NCBI GenBank assembly: GCA_910579275.1
Contig: CAJTTO010000038.1
Span: forward strand, 1 to 44,910
Source: an uncultured Lachnospiraceae bacterium
Lineage (GTDB): Bacteria; Bacillota; Clostridia; Lachnospirales; Lachnospiraceae
Direction: 5' to 3'
Length of the DNA stretch: 44,910 nt
Position numbers and translations under genes: made by a program. The first letter of the stretch is position 1. Each line of letters begins with the position of its first letter. The notes under the pieces were generated by a model. It saw nothing but the letters and a program-made list of their open reading frames with translations, ran no database searches and was not told where the DNA came from. Below, piece by piece: positions 1 through 8,355 of the stretch.

Positions 1-81
1 TTTTCTAGCCGGTGTTAGAAGCCGTGGCTAAACGGGCAGGCTGAACTGTTACAATAATTTTCAATTTTTTCAAAATTATAC

Positions 82-111
82 TTGATTTTTTATCCTATTC
101 TGTGATATACT
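82..111 (+). promoter_or_regulatory. Promoter of the tRNA-Trp gene
   Basis: A -35 box TTGATT at 82-87 and a -10 box TATACT at 106-111 are separated by 18 bp. The predicted start would lie about 35 bases before the tRNA. This is read directly from the sequence; the start site itself is inferred. Confidence 0.6.
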
Positions 112-152
112 ATTATTCGTCAGTGAGCGAATGATTTCCGTTGACTGACTGA

Positions 153-223
153 AGGGGCATAGTTCAACGGTAGAACAGCGGTCTCCAAAACCGTCAATGC
201 GAGTTCGATTCTTGCTGCCCCTG
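153..223 (+). tRNA. tRNA-Trp (CCA anticodon)
   Basis: The acceptor arms AGGGGCA (153-159) and TGCCCCT (216-222) pair fully. The D stem is GTTC/GAAC. The anticodon stem GCGGT/ACCGT encloses loop CTCCAAA with anticodon CCA at 185-187, which reads the UGG tryptophan codon. The T stem GCGAG/CTTGC encloses loop TTCGATT. The 3' CCA is not encoded, so it must be added after transcription. The gene stands alone, with its own promoter upstream and a terminator downstream. No repeat of its 3' end was found elsewhere in the window, so nothing shows that it served as an integration site. Confidence 0.95.
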
Positions 224-236
224 CTACCTGCAGGAC

Positions 237-270
237 AAAACCATCGGTGAACCCGGTGGTTTTTGTTTTG
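237..270 (+). terminator. Rho-independent terminator after tRNA-Trp
   Basis: An 11-bp stem AAAACCATCGG / CCGGTGGTTTT (one T-G wobble) with loop TGAAC is followed by TTTGTTTTG. It lies 13 bases past the tRNA end, as expected for a monocistronic tRNA transcript. Confidence 0.75.
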
Positions 271-468
271 CCGCAACACGCGCACGCATTGCATCTGTGA
301 GTCACTTCCTCCCGGTTATTCCGCCTGTGACGGGTGAGCAATATGCCGCTATGCAACTGTCAGTTGATAAAAACACAAAGTTTGAGCGCCTGCATCAACC
401 AGGTTTTGCGTTTATCATGAACACATACCGATACGAAAAGCGCGCATTGATCCCGTGTACATATAGCA

Positions 469-514
469 GTTCTGTGACTTCATCACAGAACAAAAGACTT
501 TTTACCTGTATACT
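469..514 (+). promoter_or_regulatory. Crp/Fnr-type operator and -10 box of the ferredoxin operon
   Basis: A perfect palindrome with 9-bp arms, GTTCTGTGA (469-477) and TCACAGAAC (483-491), has a 5-bp centre. It contains the TGTGA/TCACA half-sites typical of Crp/Fnr-family regulators. A -10 box TATACT lies at 509-514. With a start near 521 the palindrome centre falls at about -41, the class II activator position, and no good -35 box is seen. The obvious candidate ligand is the Crp/Fnr-like protein encoded convergently at 1383-2057. The same palindrome could fold as an RNA hairpin, but it is not followed directly by a T run. Confidence 0.6.
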
Positions 515-565
515 ATAAAGAAAGCAGTCTCTCGGAGTCTATAAACTAGCAAAAGGAGTTTTATC

Positions 566-763
566 ATGACAAGAAAAAAAGCAGTTGTCAGTATCCAGGA
601 TTGTGTCGCCTGCGGATGCTGTATGAAAGTCTGTCCGCGGAACGCGATCACCATCCCAAACGGCATCCATGCAGTCATCGACAGGGAACGCTGTGTCGGG
701 TGCGGAATATGTACTAAAGAATGCCCTGCCAGCATCATCACTCTGGAGGTGGCGGAAAAATGA
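566..763 (+). CDS. Ferredoxin with two [4Fe-4S] clusters
   Basis: This 65-aa protein is a small soluble electron carrier. Two classical cluster motifs are complete: C13-x2-C16-x2-C19-x3-C23-P and C43-x2-C46-x2-C49-x3-C53-P. The length and spacing are those of clostridial 2[4Fe-4S] ferredoxins. An AGGAG box lies 7 bases before the ATG. The stop codon overlaps the start of the next gene (AATGAC context), so the two are translationally coupled and probably work together, with the ferredoxin passing electrons to or from the membrane iron-sulfur protein. The upstream promoter carries a Crp/Fnr-type operator, which suggests control by redox, oxygen or nitrogen-oxide signals (inference). The electron donor and acceptor are unknown. 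Confidence 0.9.
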   Translation: MTRKKAVVSIQDCVACGCCMKVCPRNAITIPNGIHAVIDRERCVGCGICTKECPASIITLEVAEK

Positions 764-1386
764 CAAAAAAGGAAATGGTCAAAAAGAACATAACAAAAAA
801 GAACATGACGATAAAGAAATGGTACGATTATCTCTGGGTCGTCTCGCTCGCTTACCTGATCCTTGGATTTTTCAATATCCTGTTTGCATGGCTGGGACTT
901 CTCTGCTTCTTTATACCGCTTCTCATAGCGGTCGCAAAAGGCAACAAGGCTTACTGCAACAAGTACTGCGGCAGGGGACAGCTCTTTTCCCTGGTCGGCG
1001 GCAGGTTCGGGCTGTCCCGTCGAAAGGACATACCAGGATGGATGAAGTCAAAGTTCTTCCGCTATGGATTTCTGATCTTTTTCTTCGCAATGTTTTTCCT
1101 CATGCTGTGGAACACCTGGCTGGTATTCGCCGGCGCCAAGGATCTCGGCACGGTCGTGACACTGCTGTGGACGTTCAGGCTCCCGTGGCACTGGGCTTAT
1201 CACGGCACCCTGTTTTCCGACGGCGTCGCGCAGTTTGCCTTTGGCTTCTACAGTGTGATGCTCACATCCACCGTGCTGGGATTCCTTACCATGGTCTTAT
1301 TCAAGCCCCGCTCCTGGTGCGTGTACTGTCCTATGGGTACGATGACACAGCTGATCTGCCGGGCAAAAAAGTCCCTGTCCCGTTAG
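760..1386 (+). CDS. Membrane 4Fe-4S protein, NapH/CcoG-like
   Basis: This 208-aa protein has about four hydrophobic membrane segments (roughly residues 25-60, 100-124, 150-182 and an intervening one). Two short cysteine pairs lie just beside the membrane segments: YCNKYCGRG (C66, C70) and WCVYCPMGT (C187, C190). The CxxCP motif resembles the membrane quinol-linked iron-sulfur proteins of the NapH/NosR/CcoG type, although those usually hold more cysteines. The start at 760 was chosen over an ATG at 721 because it follows a GGAGG box and overlaps the ferredoxin stop. It probably links the ferredoxin to a membrane electron pool (inference). Its stop overlaps the stop of the convergent Crp/Fnr gene by four bases. 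Confidence 0.75.
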   Translation: MTKKEMVKKNITKKNMTIKKWYDYLWVVSLAYLILGFFNILFAWLGLLCFFIPLLIAVAKGNKAYCNKYCGRGQLFSLVGGRFGLSRRKDIPGWMKSKFFRYGFLIFFFAMFFLMLWNTWLVFAGAKDLGTVVTLLWTFRLPWHWAYHGTLFSDGVAQFAFGFYSVMLTSTVLGFLTMVLFKPRSWCVYCPMGTMTQLICRAKKSLSR

Positions 1387-2057
1387 AGGGCCAATTCCCG
1401 GAGGCGCTTTCTGTCCAGAATCGTAACGCCTCCCCTTGAGACTTCCACGATGCCCTCGCTGGCAAAATATTTCAGCATCCTGGACACAACCTCACGGGCA
1501 GACCCCATATACCGGGCGATCTGCCCGTGCGTCAATGCGATCGTATCTGAACCAAGCCTCGCCGATTCATCGGAGAGGAAGATCGCCAGCCGCCGGTCCA
1601 TGCTCATGAACAGGATCTGCTGCATCACCCACATCACATCGGAAAAGCGGCTGACCGCCGTTTCCAGCGCAAATATCCGGATGTCGGGGTTCCGATCCGA
1701 TACTGCCGCAAATGCAGTTCCCCTGACCACACAACACTCGCTGTCCTCCTCCGCATCCACGAACACATCAAACGTGACCGCCTGCAGCACGCAGGAGGCA
1801 GACAGCATACACATGTCCCCCCTGTGCAGACGGTACAGAGTAATGTCCTTCCCCTCATCCGACATCATGTAGAGCCGCAGGCTCCCTGAGCGGACAAGGA
1901 TCACACCGGAACATTCCTCGCCATTGTGGATATTCTTTCCTTTCGGATATGTGAGCATATACGAATTCTGACAGATATAATCCCTGTCCGCACCAGATAT
2001 CTTCTCCCAGAAAGGAAAGCATTCTGCATAAATACGTTCAAACACTTCATCCGGCAT
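1383..2057 (-). CDS. Crp/Fnr-family transcriptional regulator
   Basis: This 224-aa protein has the expected length for the family. An N-terminal cyclic-nucleotide-type beta domain (about residues 20-130, with GEECSGVILVRSGSLRLY) is followed by a dimer helix and a C-terminal winged helix. The helix-turn-helix lies at about 175-198 (LTHGQIARYMGSAREVVSRM), with the SAREVVSR recognition helix typical of the family. No Fnr-type N-terminal cysteine cluster is evident. The start at 2057 is preferred to an upstream ATG at 2108 because GGGAGG lies about 10 bases before it. The gene is convergent with the ferredoxin operon, whose promoter carries a matching palindrome, so it is probably the local regulator. 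HcpR-like nitrosative-stress regulators are one possible relative (inference only). Confidence 0.85.
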   Translation of the reverse strand: MPDEVFERIYAECFPFWEKISGADRDYICQNSYMLTYPKGKNIHNGEECSGVILVRSGSLRLYMMSDEGKDITLYRLHRGDMCMLSASCVLQAVTFDVFVDAEEDSECCVVRGTAFAAVSDRNPDIRIFALETAVSRFSDVMWVMQQILFMSMDRRLAIFLSDESARLGSDTIALTHGQIARYMGSAREVVSRMLKYFASEGIVEVSRGGVTILDRKRLRELAL

Positions 2058-2145
2058 TTCCCGACGCCCTCCCTGCACATTTGTACTACAATTCTCTAAT
2101 ACATTCATCCCGGTCGCTTGTGGCCTCCCGTCTGAATTGATGACA

Positions 2146-2991
2146 TCAATCCAGGAATTCCTGATCTTTTAATTTCTCTCCAACCAGTTTTTTATGATAA
2201 AAATAATTGACATAATCTAATCCCAGCGCATCACAATATGTCTTGAGCAGGTCAGCCAGCTCACTCCAATAAGTGTTATCTTTTTTCAAATAAATAGCAG
2301 CATATTTTTCTTTTAAATCCGGATAATTTCTATCGATATACGAGAGGATGCTGCTTTTATATTCCCCTCTAAGGTTCAGGTTTTCAAACCAATATTCACA
2401 GACAATCTCTTTCGTACTGTCGATTATGTCTTTCCATTCTGTGATATACGGAAAAATAGGCGACATGAATAATACCGTGTGAATACCCGCCTGATGCAGT
2501 CTTGTTATCGCATGAATCCTGTCCTGTATGGAACTGCCTTTATCCATGTCCGCCCGAAAAGCATCATTTAAAGTATTGATGGAAAATGCCACCTTGAGGT
2601 TGGATATCTTTTTTAACAATTCGATATCCCGCAAAATAAGTGTTGATTTTGTTGCAATTGTAAGTTGGCAGTCTGCATCTACAAGCCGCTCTACGATCTT
2701 CCTTGTGATGCCATATTTCTCTTCATATGGATTATAGCAGTCTGTTACGGACGACATAAAAACAGATTTCCCTTTCAACCGCTTTATATCAATGGGTTTT
2801 TCACATTCTTTAACATCTATAAATTTCCCCCATTCTTCCCTATGTGCTGTAAATCTTTTCATAAATCTTGCGTAGCAGTATTTACAGGCATGCGTACAAC
2901 CGACATAGGGATTGATCACATAATCGCTTGCCGGCAGATTGGACCTCGTCAGATAATCCTTCGTGTTTATTCTTTGCACTGCGATATCCAT
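2146..2991 (-). CDS. Radical SAM protein, spore photoproduct lyase-like / Rv2578c-like group
   Basis: This 281-aa protein carries the radical SAM cluster motif C32-x3-C36-x2-C39 in the context NPYVGCTHACKYCYA, which is typical of the SPL-like group of radical SAM proteins. Such proteins bind a 4Fe-4S cluster and SAM and generate a 5'-deoxyadenosyl radical. The segment LTIATKSTLILRDIELL and later beta strands fit a partial TIM barrel. The substrate is unknown. Its ATG follows the stop of the upstream Xre gene directly (TAGATG), so it is the second gene of a coupled pair and its expression probably depends on that regulator. Confidence 0.8.
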   Translation of the reverse strand: MDIAVQRINTKDYLTRSNLPASDYVINPYVGCTHACKYCYARFMKRFTAHREEWGKFIDVKECEKPIDIKRLKGKSVFMSSVTDCYNPYEEKYGITRKIVERLVDADCQLTIATKSTLILRDIELLKKISNLKVAFSINTLNDAFRADMDKGSSIQDRIHAITRLHQAGIHTVLFMSPIFPYITEWKDIIDSTKEIVCEYWFENLNLRGEYKSSILSYIDRNYPDLKEKYAAIYLKKDNTYWSELADLLKTYCDALGLDYVNYFYHKKLVGEKLKDQEFLD

Positions 2992-3666
2992 CTACTGAAC
3001 CACACCTCCATGAAAATAACATTCGTATATTTTTTCGTCCAGATAAAAAATATCTTCATACCCTTGAAACCAGACAAATTCCCCGTCGACTTTACAGTGA
3101 TAATGATAGTCGCCCTTCGCATAGATCTCCGGTCCCCGATAGGGAAATTTTTCCGTAACCTGCAGCAACGCCTCTTTCAAAAACCTGCTGTCAAAGTTAC
3201 TCCCTATGACCCTGCCAGTATAATTCATGCACCAAACAGGGGCGTCATCGTACCATACCGCTTCCTCGCCGGTAAACTTTTCACCACCCAAATAGGTATC
3301 ATAATATTTATATTTGTTTTCTGCATAACAGAAATCATTCGATTTCATCCGCGAAGACTGTACTTTGTTTTCATTGATCGGATATGTTTTCTTTTTTGCA
3401 GAGACCAAAAAGGAAACTGCCTGATCGATGTCGATGTCCGCACTCCTGCACAATAAAATATTGCACGCATCATCGTCCTTCACGATCCTGTCAATGGTTA
3501 CGCCATACAATTCGCTCAACAGTATCAATCCATTCAACTCCGGGATCGCCTGTCCGTTTTCCCACTTGCTCACAGTCTGCCTCGCTATCCCGATCTTATC
3601 AGCCAGCTGCTCCTGGGAATAACCGTTCTTCTTCCTCAGCAGCTGCAGTTTTTCTTGCAGATCCAT
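2992..3666 (-). CDS. Xre-family regulator with C-terminal DUF5680-like domain
   Basis: This 224-aa protein has an N-terminal helix-turn-helix at about residues 2-58 (YSQEQLADKIGIARQTVSKW) of the Cro/C1 type. The C-terminal half is rich in Tyr and Trp (NYTGRVIGSNFDSRFLKEAL, KFPYRGP, YHCKVDGEFVWFQGYE) and matches what I recall as DUF5680. That domain often follows an Xre domain and its function is not established. The ATG at 3666 is preferred to an in-frame GTG at 3675 because GAGAGG lies 8 bases upstream of it. The pair with the radical SAM gene suggests that the C-terminal domain senses a small molecule and controls that enzyme (inference). Confidence 0.75.
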   Translation of the reverse strand: MDLQEKLQLLRKKNGYSQEQLADKIGIARQTVSKWENGQAIPELNGLILLSELYGVTIDRIVKDDDACNILLCRSADIDIDQAVSFLVSAKKKTYPINENKVQSSRMKSNDFCYAENKYKYYDTYLGGEKFTGEEAVWYDDAPVWCMNYTGRVIGSNFDSRFLKEALLQVTEKFPYRGPEIYAKGDYHYHCKVDGEFVWFQGYEDIFYLDEKIYECYFHGGVVQ

Positions 3667-3773
3667 ATATATCACCTCTCAGATAACATTATATATGTTT
3701 TTTGCGAGAAAAACCACCATGGAAAGCAGGAAATTATGCCACCCTCAATATGCAAAAATGCAAGTTTCCCCCT

Positions 3774-4970
3774 CTACACCTTAACCCTCCTTGACCATTT
3801 CCTCACGGCAAACGGCATACACCCCACACCGATCAGCACCGGAACGGTGATCAACAGATATGGCGACCACACATAGTTCCCAAAGATATGAAACGTATAT
3901 GTCCGAAAAATGTCAGTCCCGCTTCCCACCAGTGGAATGAAACCCAGCGCTTTCTGCAGTCCGAAGGGAAGATATGGATCGACTGCTGTTGGAACATAGA
4001 CAACTGCCAGACTGAGGATCAACGCCAGTACATTACTTTTTACAGCCGAGGATATCAGCATGACAATCCCGGCAAAGCCGATCATCCCAAGCAGTGTGAA
4101 CGCCCACTCATAGATTTCTGCCTGCAGCATATTCATCGGTGCGATCGCAGTCAGCTTGATCAGCTGAACCGGCATATCCCATCCTGTGGTTCCCAAAAAG
4201 AAAAGCTGCAAAGCAATATCACAAGCCGCGATCATTGCAAACAATTCCACTGTGAAAGCCAGACCGGTAAGAACTTTTGCAAGAGCAACCGTTCTCCAGC
4301 CGTTTTTTGTTGTCAACACGAAGGAACTTGTATTGTCATGCCATTCTCCGGCAAACAGCGCGGACAAGACGATCGCCAGAAACAGTGCCATAGACTCCGC
4401 CGACGTGTCGATCATAAAGCTCAAAACTGTCTGCCAGCCTCGGATCCATCCGTAATGAAACGGTTTGATCACCTTCTCATCTATTTGCAGTAAATACGCC
4501 TTTTCCGCTCCTGTCTGATTATTATTTTCCAGATATTTTTCAAGAACCTGCTGCCTTCTTCCATAAAAATCCGTCAATTTTTTCGGGTCAAAATAGCTGA
4601 TATCCACCTGATAACTTCCGGTCTCATGAAGTTCAGGCCACAGATCTCCCAGCCATCCATTGATGATCACCCAGTCCGTCAAGTCCCACGCCCTTTTTGC
4701 GTCGACCGATTCCATCCTCTGATAATCCCGAATGATTTGCTGCATGGACTCGTCAGTCAGATCTCCCCCAAAGGAAAGCGCATACGCCTGCCTGTCCCTT
4801 ACAGCGGCATACCCGTCGAAATTTCTTCCGAAATCCGATCTTGTAAAATCAACCTTGCTGCCAAAATTGAACCACTGAAAAGAAAGAATGCCCCCGCATT
4901 TTGATGCAAAGTGCCCTGCGCTTTCATCGCGGCGCCGGAATCCATCTCCAGACTTGCCGTGCGGAACGCA
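3774..4970 (-). pseudogene. 5'-truncated ABC-2 type permease
   Basis: From an internal ATG at 4745 the frame encodes 323 aa with about six membrane segments in its C-terminal two thirds, ending in a basic tail, like an ABC-2 permease. The same frame stays open back to a TGA at 4971-4973 and is plausible protein upstream of 4745 (for example RDRQAYALSFGGDLTDES), so the internal ATG is not the true start. No start codon with an RBS is found in the open part, and the first membrane segment such permeases carry is missing. No ATPase gene is adjacent. I therefore read it as a decayed remnant that has lost its 5' end at the junction with the FlxA-like gene. Translation from an internal start cannot be excluded. 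Confidence 0.55.
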
Positions 4971-4996
4971 TCATAGCAGGCTTCCTCCACGCCCTC

Positions 4997-5815
4997 CTAC
5001 AAACGAATGTCGACCGGTCTGTAGGGTGTCGACCGCTGTGGTGTGCTCTCGGCTGCCGCCGCACCGTCGGAAACGGAAACATCCGCTTGTGCATTGGCGC
5101 CTTCGCCCTGGAATGCGCTTCTTTCATTTGCGTCTGTATCGGACACATGCTCATCCGCATCTTTTTTATGAATAGTCTTTGTGTCCTTGTCATCCCTTTC
5201 TTCCCTGCTGTCCGCCTTTGCTGCTTCCTCCAATGTCCTGCCCGCGTCCGCCAGCGCAGAAAGCTGTGATGATGATGCTGCCTGTGCTTTCTGTTCTACC
5301 TCGGCAAGTTCTCCTTCCTTTTTCTGCGTATCGCCGCCTCTTGCCTGATCCAGCTTGATCTCAGATTTCAGGATACCGGATCTTCCCTCCATTTTTGTTG
5401 CCACGCTGCCATGTGCCTTCGCCTGTTTTATGGAGCTGTCCGCGGAGATCATTGCTGTCATGCTCGCCTGTGAAAGCCCGGCGCTTTTGTTTCCCGCTTT
5501 TGCATTTGCGCCGCCTCCCATATCGTCCATAGCAGAACCTTTTGCCTGCTGCTCAGCACTGTTCATGGCAGCTCTGCGCTGCTCCATCTGGTGCTGCCTC
5601 AGCTGCATATTCAGGTCACTGATCTGCTGCTGTATTTCCTGCCGCCTCTTCATCTTTTCTTCCTGTGGTATATCCCCATTGGAAGAAAGCTCCTGCAGCT
5701 GCTTCTGTGCATTGGCGATCTGGCTCTGAATGTTCCGGCTGTAAGAATCTGTTGCCTGGTTCATTCCCATCTGCGCCGTTTGTGTGTTTGTTCCGTTAAT
5801 ACCATTGATTGTCAT
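4997..5815 (-). CDS. FlxA-like coiled-coil protein
   Basis: This 272-aa hydrophilic protein starts MTINGINGTNT. A predicted coiled coil at about residues 20-75 is rich in Gln and Glu and contains IQQQISDLNMQLRQHQMEQR. A low-complexity Ala/Ser/Lys/Asp tail follows. The N-terminal half resembles FlxA-like family proteins of Firmicutes, whose role is poorly known. There is no signal peptide or membrane segment. The start at 5815 was chosen over one at 5905 because AGGAGG lies 9 bases upstream. It follows the kinase gene on the same strand after about 180 bp. Its link to that two-component system is only positional. Confidence 0.6.
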   Translation of the reverse strand: MTINGINGTNTQTAQMGMNQATDSYSRNIQSQIANAQKQLQELSSNGDIPQEEKMKRRQEIQQQISDLNMQLRQHQMEQRRAAMNSAEQQAKGSAMDDMGGGANAKAGNKSAGLSQASMTAMISADSSIKQAKAHGSVATKMEGRSGILKSEIKLDQARGGDTQKKEGELAEVEQKAQAASSSQLSALADAGRTLEEAAKADSREERDDKDTKTIHKKDADEHVSDTDANERSAFQGEGANAQADVSVSDGAAAAESTPQRSTPYRPVDIRL

Positions 5816-5996
5816 CTTCCTTTTCCTCCTGATCCATTTTTGTTTTTTACCAGCGGCTCTTTTGTCACTCGCTGCCTCAACTATTGTTTCGGCGTCAGAT
5901 CCCACAAACTAAACAGATATGCGGTGAACCGACCTTTTTCTGCGGTGAACCCCTGACAGTACGCCCACACAGACCTATTTGGAGAAAATATCTTTT

Positions 5997-7436
5997 TCAT
6001 TCCATCATCAGCATGATACTGAGGCGGAATTCATCATCTTTCAGGTCAATGGCTATATCCCCGGAATATTTTTTCGCCACCATGCGGATATTTGCCAACC
6101 CATATCCATGGGTTTGACCATATCCATGGGTTTGACCATATCCATTCCCCTCTGTTTTTTCTTTTGATGTGACCGGCAGCCCACGTTCTTCATCCCATTG
6201 CAGGTTTCCGGTGAAGCTGTTGGCAATCTCGATCATGTAGGCATTATTCCTGTGGTAGGAAAGGACGGATATATACGGCGCCTTGCGCTCTGCCGCATTT
6301 TCCGCCGGAACATGCAGCACATGTTCCATTGCGTTCTGCAGGGCATTGTTCAATATCACGCTGACATCAAAAGCGTTGATGTTCGTGCCAGTGGGATAAT
6401 AAAAGTCGGATCGGAATCGTACCTTTCTTTGCTCCGCTTCATTTTTTATGTCCTGCAGGATCACATCCGTTACGGGGTTTCCGCTTTTTATCTCCCCTGT
6501 TATCCGGGACAGGGCGGACTTTAGTTCCTCGCCGTAATCCATTGCTTCCTGCACATTGTTTCCGGCATAAAGCCTTTCCAGCGTAAGGATATGGTTTGTC
6601 ATGTCGTGCCTGATGCTGCGTATGTTCTGGTACAGACTCTCCACCTGCCCGATATGTCTCTTTATACTGTCAACCTGTGTGGCAAGCAGTTCATTCTGCA
6701 GCTTTTCTTCCTGCCTTGCCTTGATGTTCTGGAACAGTACGGTCATCACCACTATCGTGACAATAGATATGCCAAAATGCAGGAATGCCAGTCCATTGTA
6801 CAGACCGTAAATAGGCTCCATCCAACTCATTCCCGAGCTGGTCTGGTACTGTATCAGGATTCCGTATCCTGTTATTCCCGTGATGGAAGGGACGATCAGC
6901 ATGAACATTTCCTTGATGCTCATATCCTCCCTTTTGTAAACGTAATTTTTTACGATGTATCTCACACTGATCCCCAATAATGCGAAGCCGATCGCCATGT
7001 CCAGCAATTCCACTCCCCCAAATATCAAGATCTTTGCCGTCGGATGTCTTCCTGATACATAAAAAACATCATACACAATCTTTACATTGTATATGGCATC
7101 TGACAGGATCCTCGTCATATACTCAGAAAGCCAGCGCAGGGAAAAGAATGTTGCCGCTATAAACGTCTTCTGTTTATAATTCCTGCGGTCTATCCTGCAC
7201 ATGACAATAAACGCCGACAAGATCCCCAGACTGTATGCCGCAAATGTGTTGATCTCCATCGGCGCGAGATACAGGATCAGCATCGTGGCAGCATAAGCGA
7301 TCCCTATGCAGACTGCGCCCTTTTTATTCTCCATGAATGGCATTGCAAAACGAAACAGGATATACCCTGTTCCGGACATTGCCATGATGGTGTAGACCGC
7401 AGATATTGCCATCAATGCTTTATCCATGTATTCCAT
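5997..7436 (-). CDS. AgrC-like GHKL sensor histidine kinase
   Basis: This 479-aa protein has six or seven membrane helices in residues 5-235, then a coiled linker and a GHKL kinase core. The phospho-acceptor is probably H277 in IRHDMTNH. The N box is ILNNALQNAMEH (361-372). The ATP-lid region holds GYG-rich repeats at 430-446 just before LANI, caused by an 18-bp tandem repeat described separately. The ATG directly follows the regulator stop (TAGATG) with GGGAG upstream, so kinase and regulator are coupled. AgrC-type kinases usually sense peptides, but no AgrB/AgrD genes are adjacent, so the signal is unknown. The tandem repeat may alter ATP binding. Confidence 0.85.
   Translation of the reverse strand: MEYMDKALMAISAVYTIMAMSGTGYILFRFAMPFMENKKGAVCIGIAYAATMLILYLAPMEINTFAAYSLGILSAFIVMCRIDRRNYKQKTFIAATFFSLRWLSEYMTRILSDAIYNVKIVYDVFYVSGRHPTAKILIFGGVELLDMAIGFALLGISVRYIVKNYVYKREDMSIKEMFMLIVPSITGITGYGILIQYQTSSGMSWMEPIYGLYNGLAFLHFGISIVTIVVMTVLFQNIKARQEEKLQNELLATQVDSIKRHIGQVESLYQNIRSIRHDMTNHILTLERLYAGNNVQEAMDYGEELKSALSRITGEIKSGNPVTDVILQDIKNEAEQRKVRFRSDFYYPTGTNINAFDVSVILNNALQNAMEHVLHVPAENAAERKAPYISVLSYHRNNAYMIEIANSFTGNLQWDEERGLPVTSKEKTEGNGYGQTHGYGQTHGYGLANIRMVAKKYSGDIAIDLKDDEFRLSIMLMME
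6100..6145 (-). repeat. 18-bp tandem repeat in the kinase ATP lid
   Basis: The unit CCATATCCATGGGTTTGA (plus strand) occurs as two full copies (6100-6117, 6118-6135) and a 10-bp partial copy (6136-6145). In the protein it adds two hexapeptides QTHGYG between GNGYG and LANI, in frame. Copy number is likely to change by slippage or recombination. Confidence 0.9.
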
Positions 7437-8159
7437 CTATCTTCTCCCTTTCCTCTGATTATATCTCAGATACTGTCTCACAAAATCCTGATAATTCTGT
7501 TTTGCCATGGGCACCTGTCCCTTTTTCAGATAGACGGTTGTCGCATTATATTTTTTGATAAAACCAAAATTGACAAGAAACGACCTGTGGGTACGGTAAA
7601 ATTCATCACCTGCTTTTTCTTCCAGCTCTTTCATTTTCCCATAGTATTCGATATCTGCATCCATCGTATGCAGGATCACTTTTCGGTCAAACACCTCCGC
7701 ATATACGATATCCTCCAGACTGACGGTGACATGTTTTCCCCCAGTGGTTATCAGCAGACTCGGCATTTCCACTCTCCTGCCTGCGCCCTCCAGCTTCTTT
7801 CTGTCCTCATACTGTTCTACCGCACTCTGCAATACCTCTGCGAACTTTGCATCATGAAAGGGCTTTACCAGATAGTGGAACGCCCCTACATCGAACGCCT
7901 GAAACACAAAATCATCCAGAGCCGTCACAAAGATAATGATCACCTTTTTGTTTGTTCTGCGCAGTTCCTTTGCCGTTTCCATGCCGTTCCTGCCTGGCAT
8001 CTGAATGTCAAGCAGCACGATATCCGGCTCTTTGGCTGACGACAGCAGCTCCTCCCCCGACCGGTACAGTGACAGGTCTGCTTTCGGATAGAGCTTTCCT
8101 ATCTTTTCCGCAAACATTTCCCTGATCTCTCTTTCATCGTCGCATACTGCTATCTGCAT
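7437..8159 (-). CDS. LytTR-family response regulator (AgrA/ComE-like)
   Basis: This 240-aa protein has a receiver domain at residues 1-120 with acidic pocket D7/D8, phospho-acceptor D51 (VLLDIQMPG) and K99 (LVKP). A LytTR DNA-binding domain lies at about 138-236 (FYRTHRSFLVNFGFIKKY, followed by YLKKGQVPMAKQ). It is the partner of the GHKL kinase that follows directly. AGAAGGAG lies just upstream of its ATG. LytTR proteins bind pairs of direct repeats upstream of their targets; none was identified with confidence here, and the target genes are unknown. The 196 bp upstream hold no gene I can recognise. Confidence 0.9.
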   Translation of the reverse strand: MQIAVCDDEREIREMFAEKIGKLYPKADLSLYRSGEELLSSAKEPDIVLLDIQMPGRNGMETAKELRRTNKKVIIIFVTALDDFVFQAFDVGAFHYLVKPFHDAKFAEVLQSAVEQYEDRKKLEGAGRRVEMPSLLITTGGKHVTVSLEDIVYAEVFDRKVILHTMDADIEYYGKMKELEEKAGDEFYRTHRSFLVNFGFIKKYNATTVYLKKGQVPMAKQNYQDFVRQYLRYNQRKGRR

Positions 8160-8355
8160 TTTTTCACTCCTTCTGTATTTTCTAAAGAGTATATCGGATT
8201 TTTATTGTTGCTGCGATAATCAAAATGGCGTGGAAAGGATATTTTTTGTTGCGAACCGCGCAGTACTATGATCATATAGTTGTATAATTTCTGCCGCCTC
8301 CCACAATGACAGGGATATAGTCAGCACTTCTTCCGACCTGCCATTGCGCAGTTCC

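Noticed and set aside
153..223. tRNA-Trp as an integration site for a mobile element
   Set aside because: No direct repeat of the tRNA 3' end was found in the window and no integrase gene is adjacent.
4799..4990. 63-aa minus-strand frame with a hydrophobic stretch overlapping the permease remnant
   Set aside because: The other frame here continues smoothly into the permease sequence; this one stops at once and has no RBS of its own, so it is a shadow frame.
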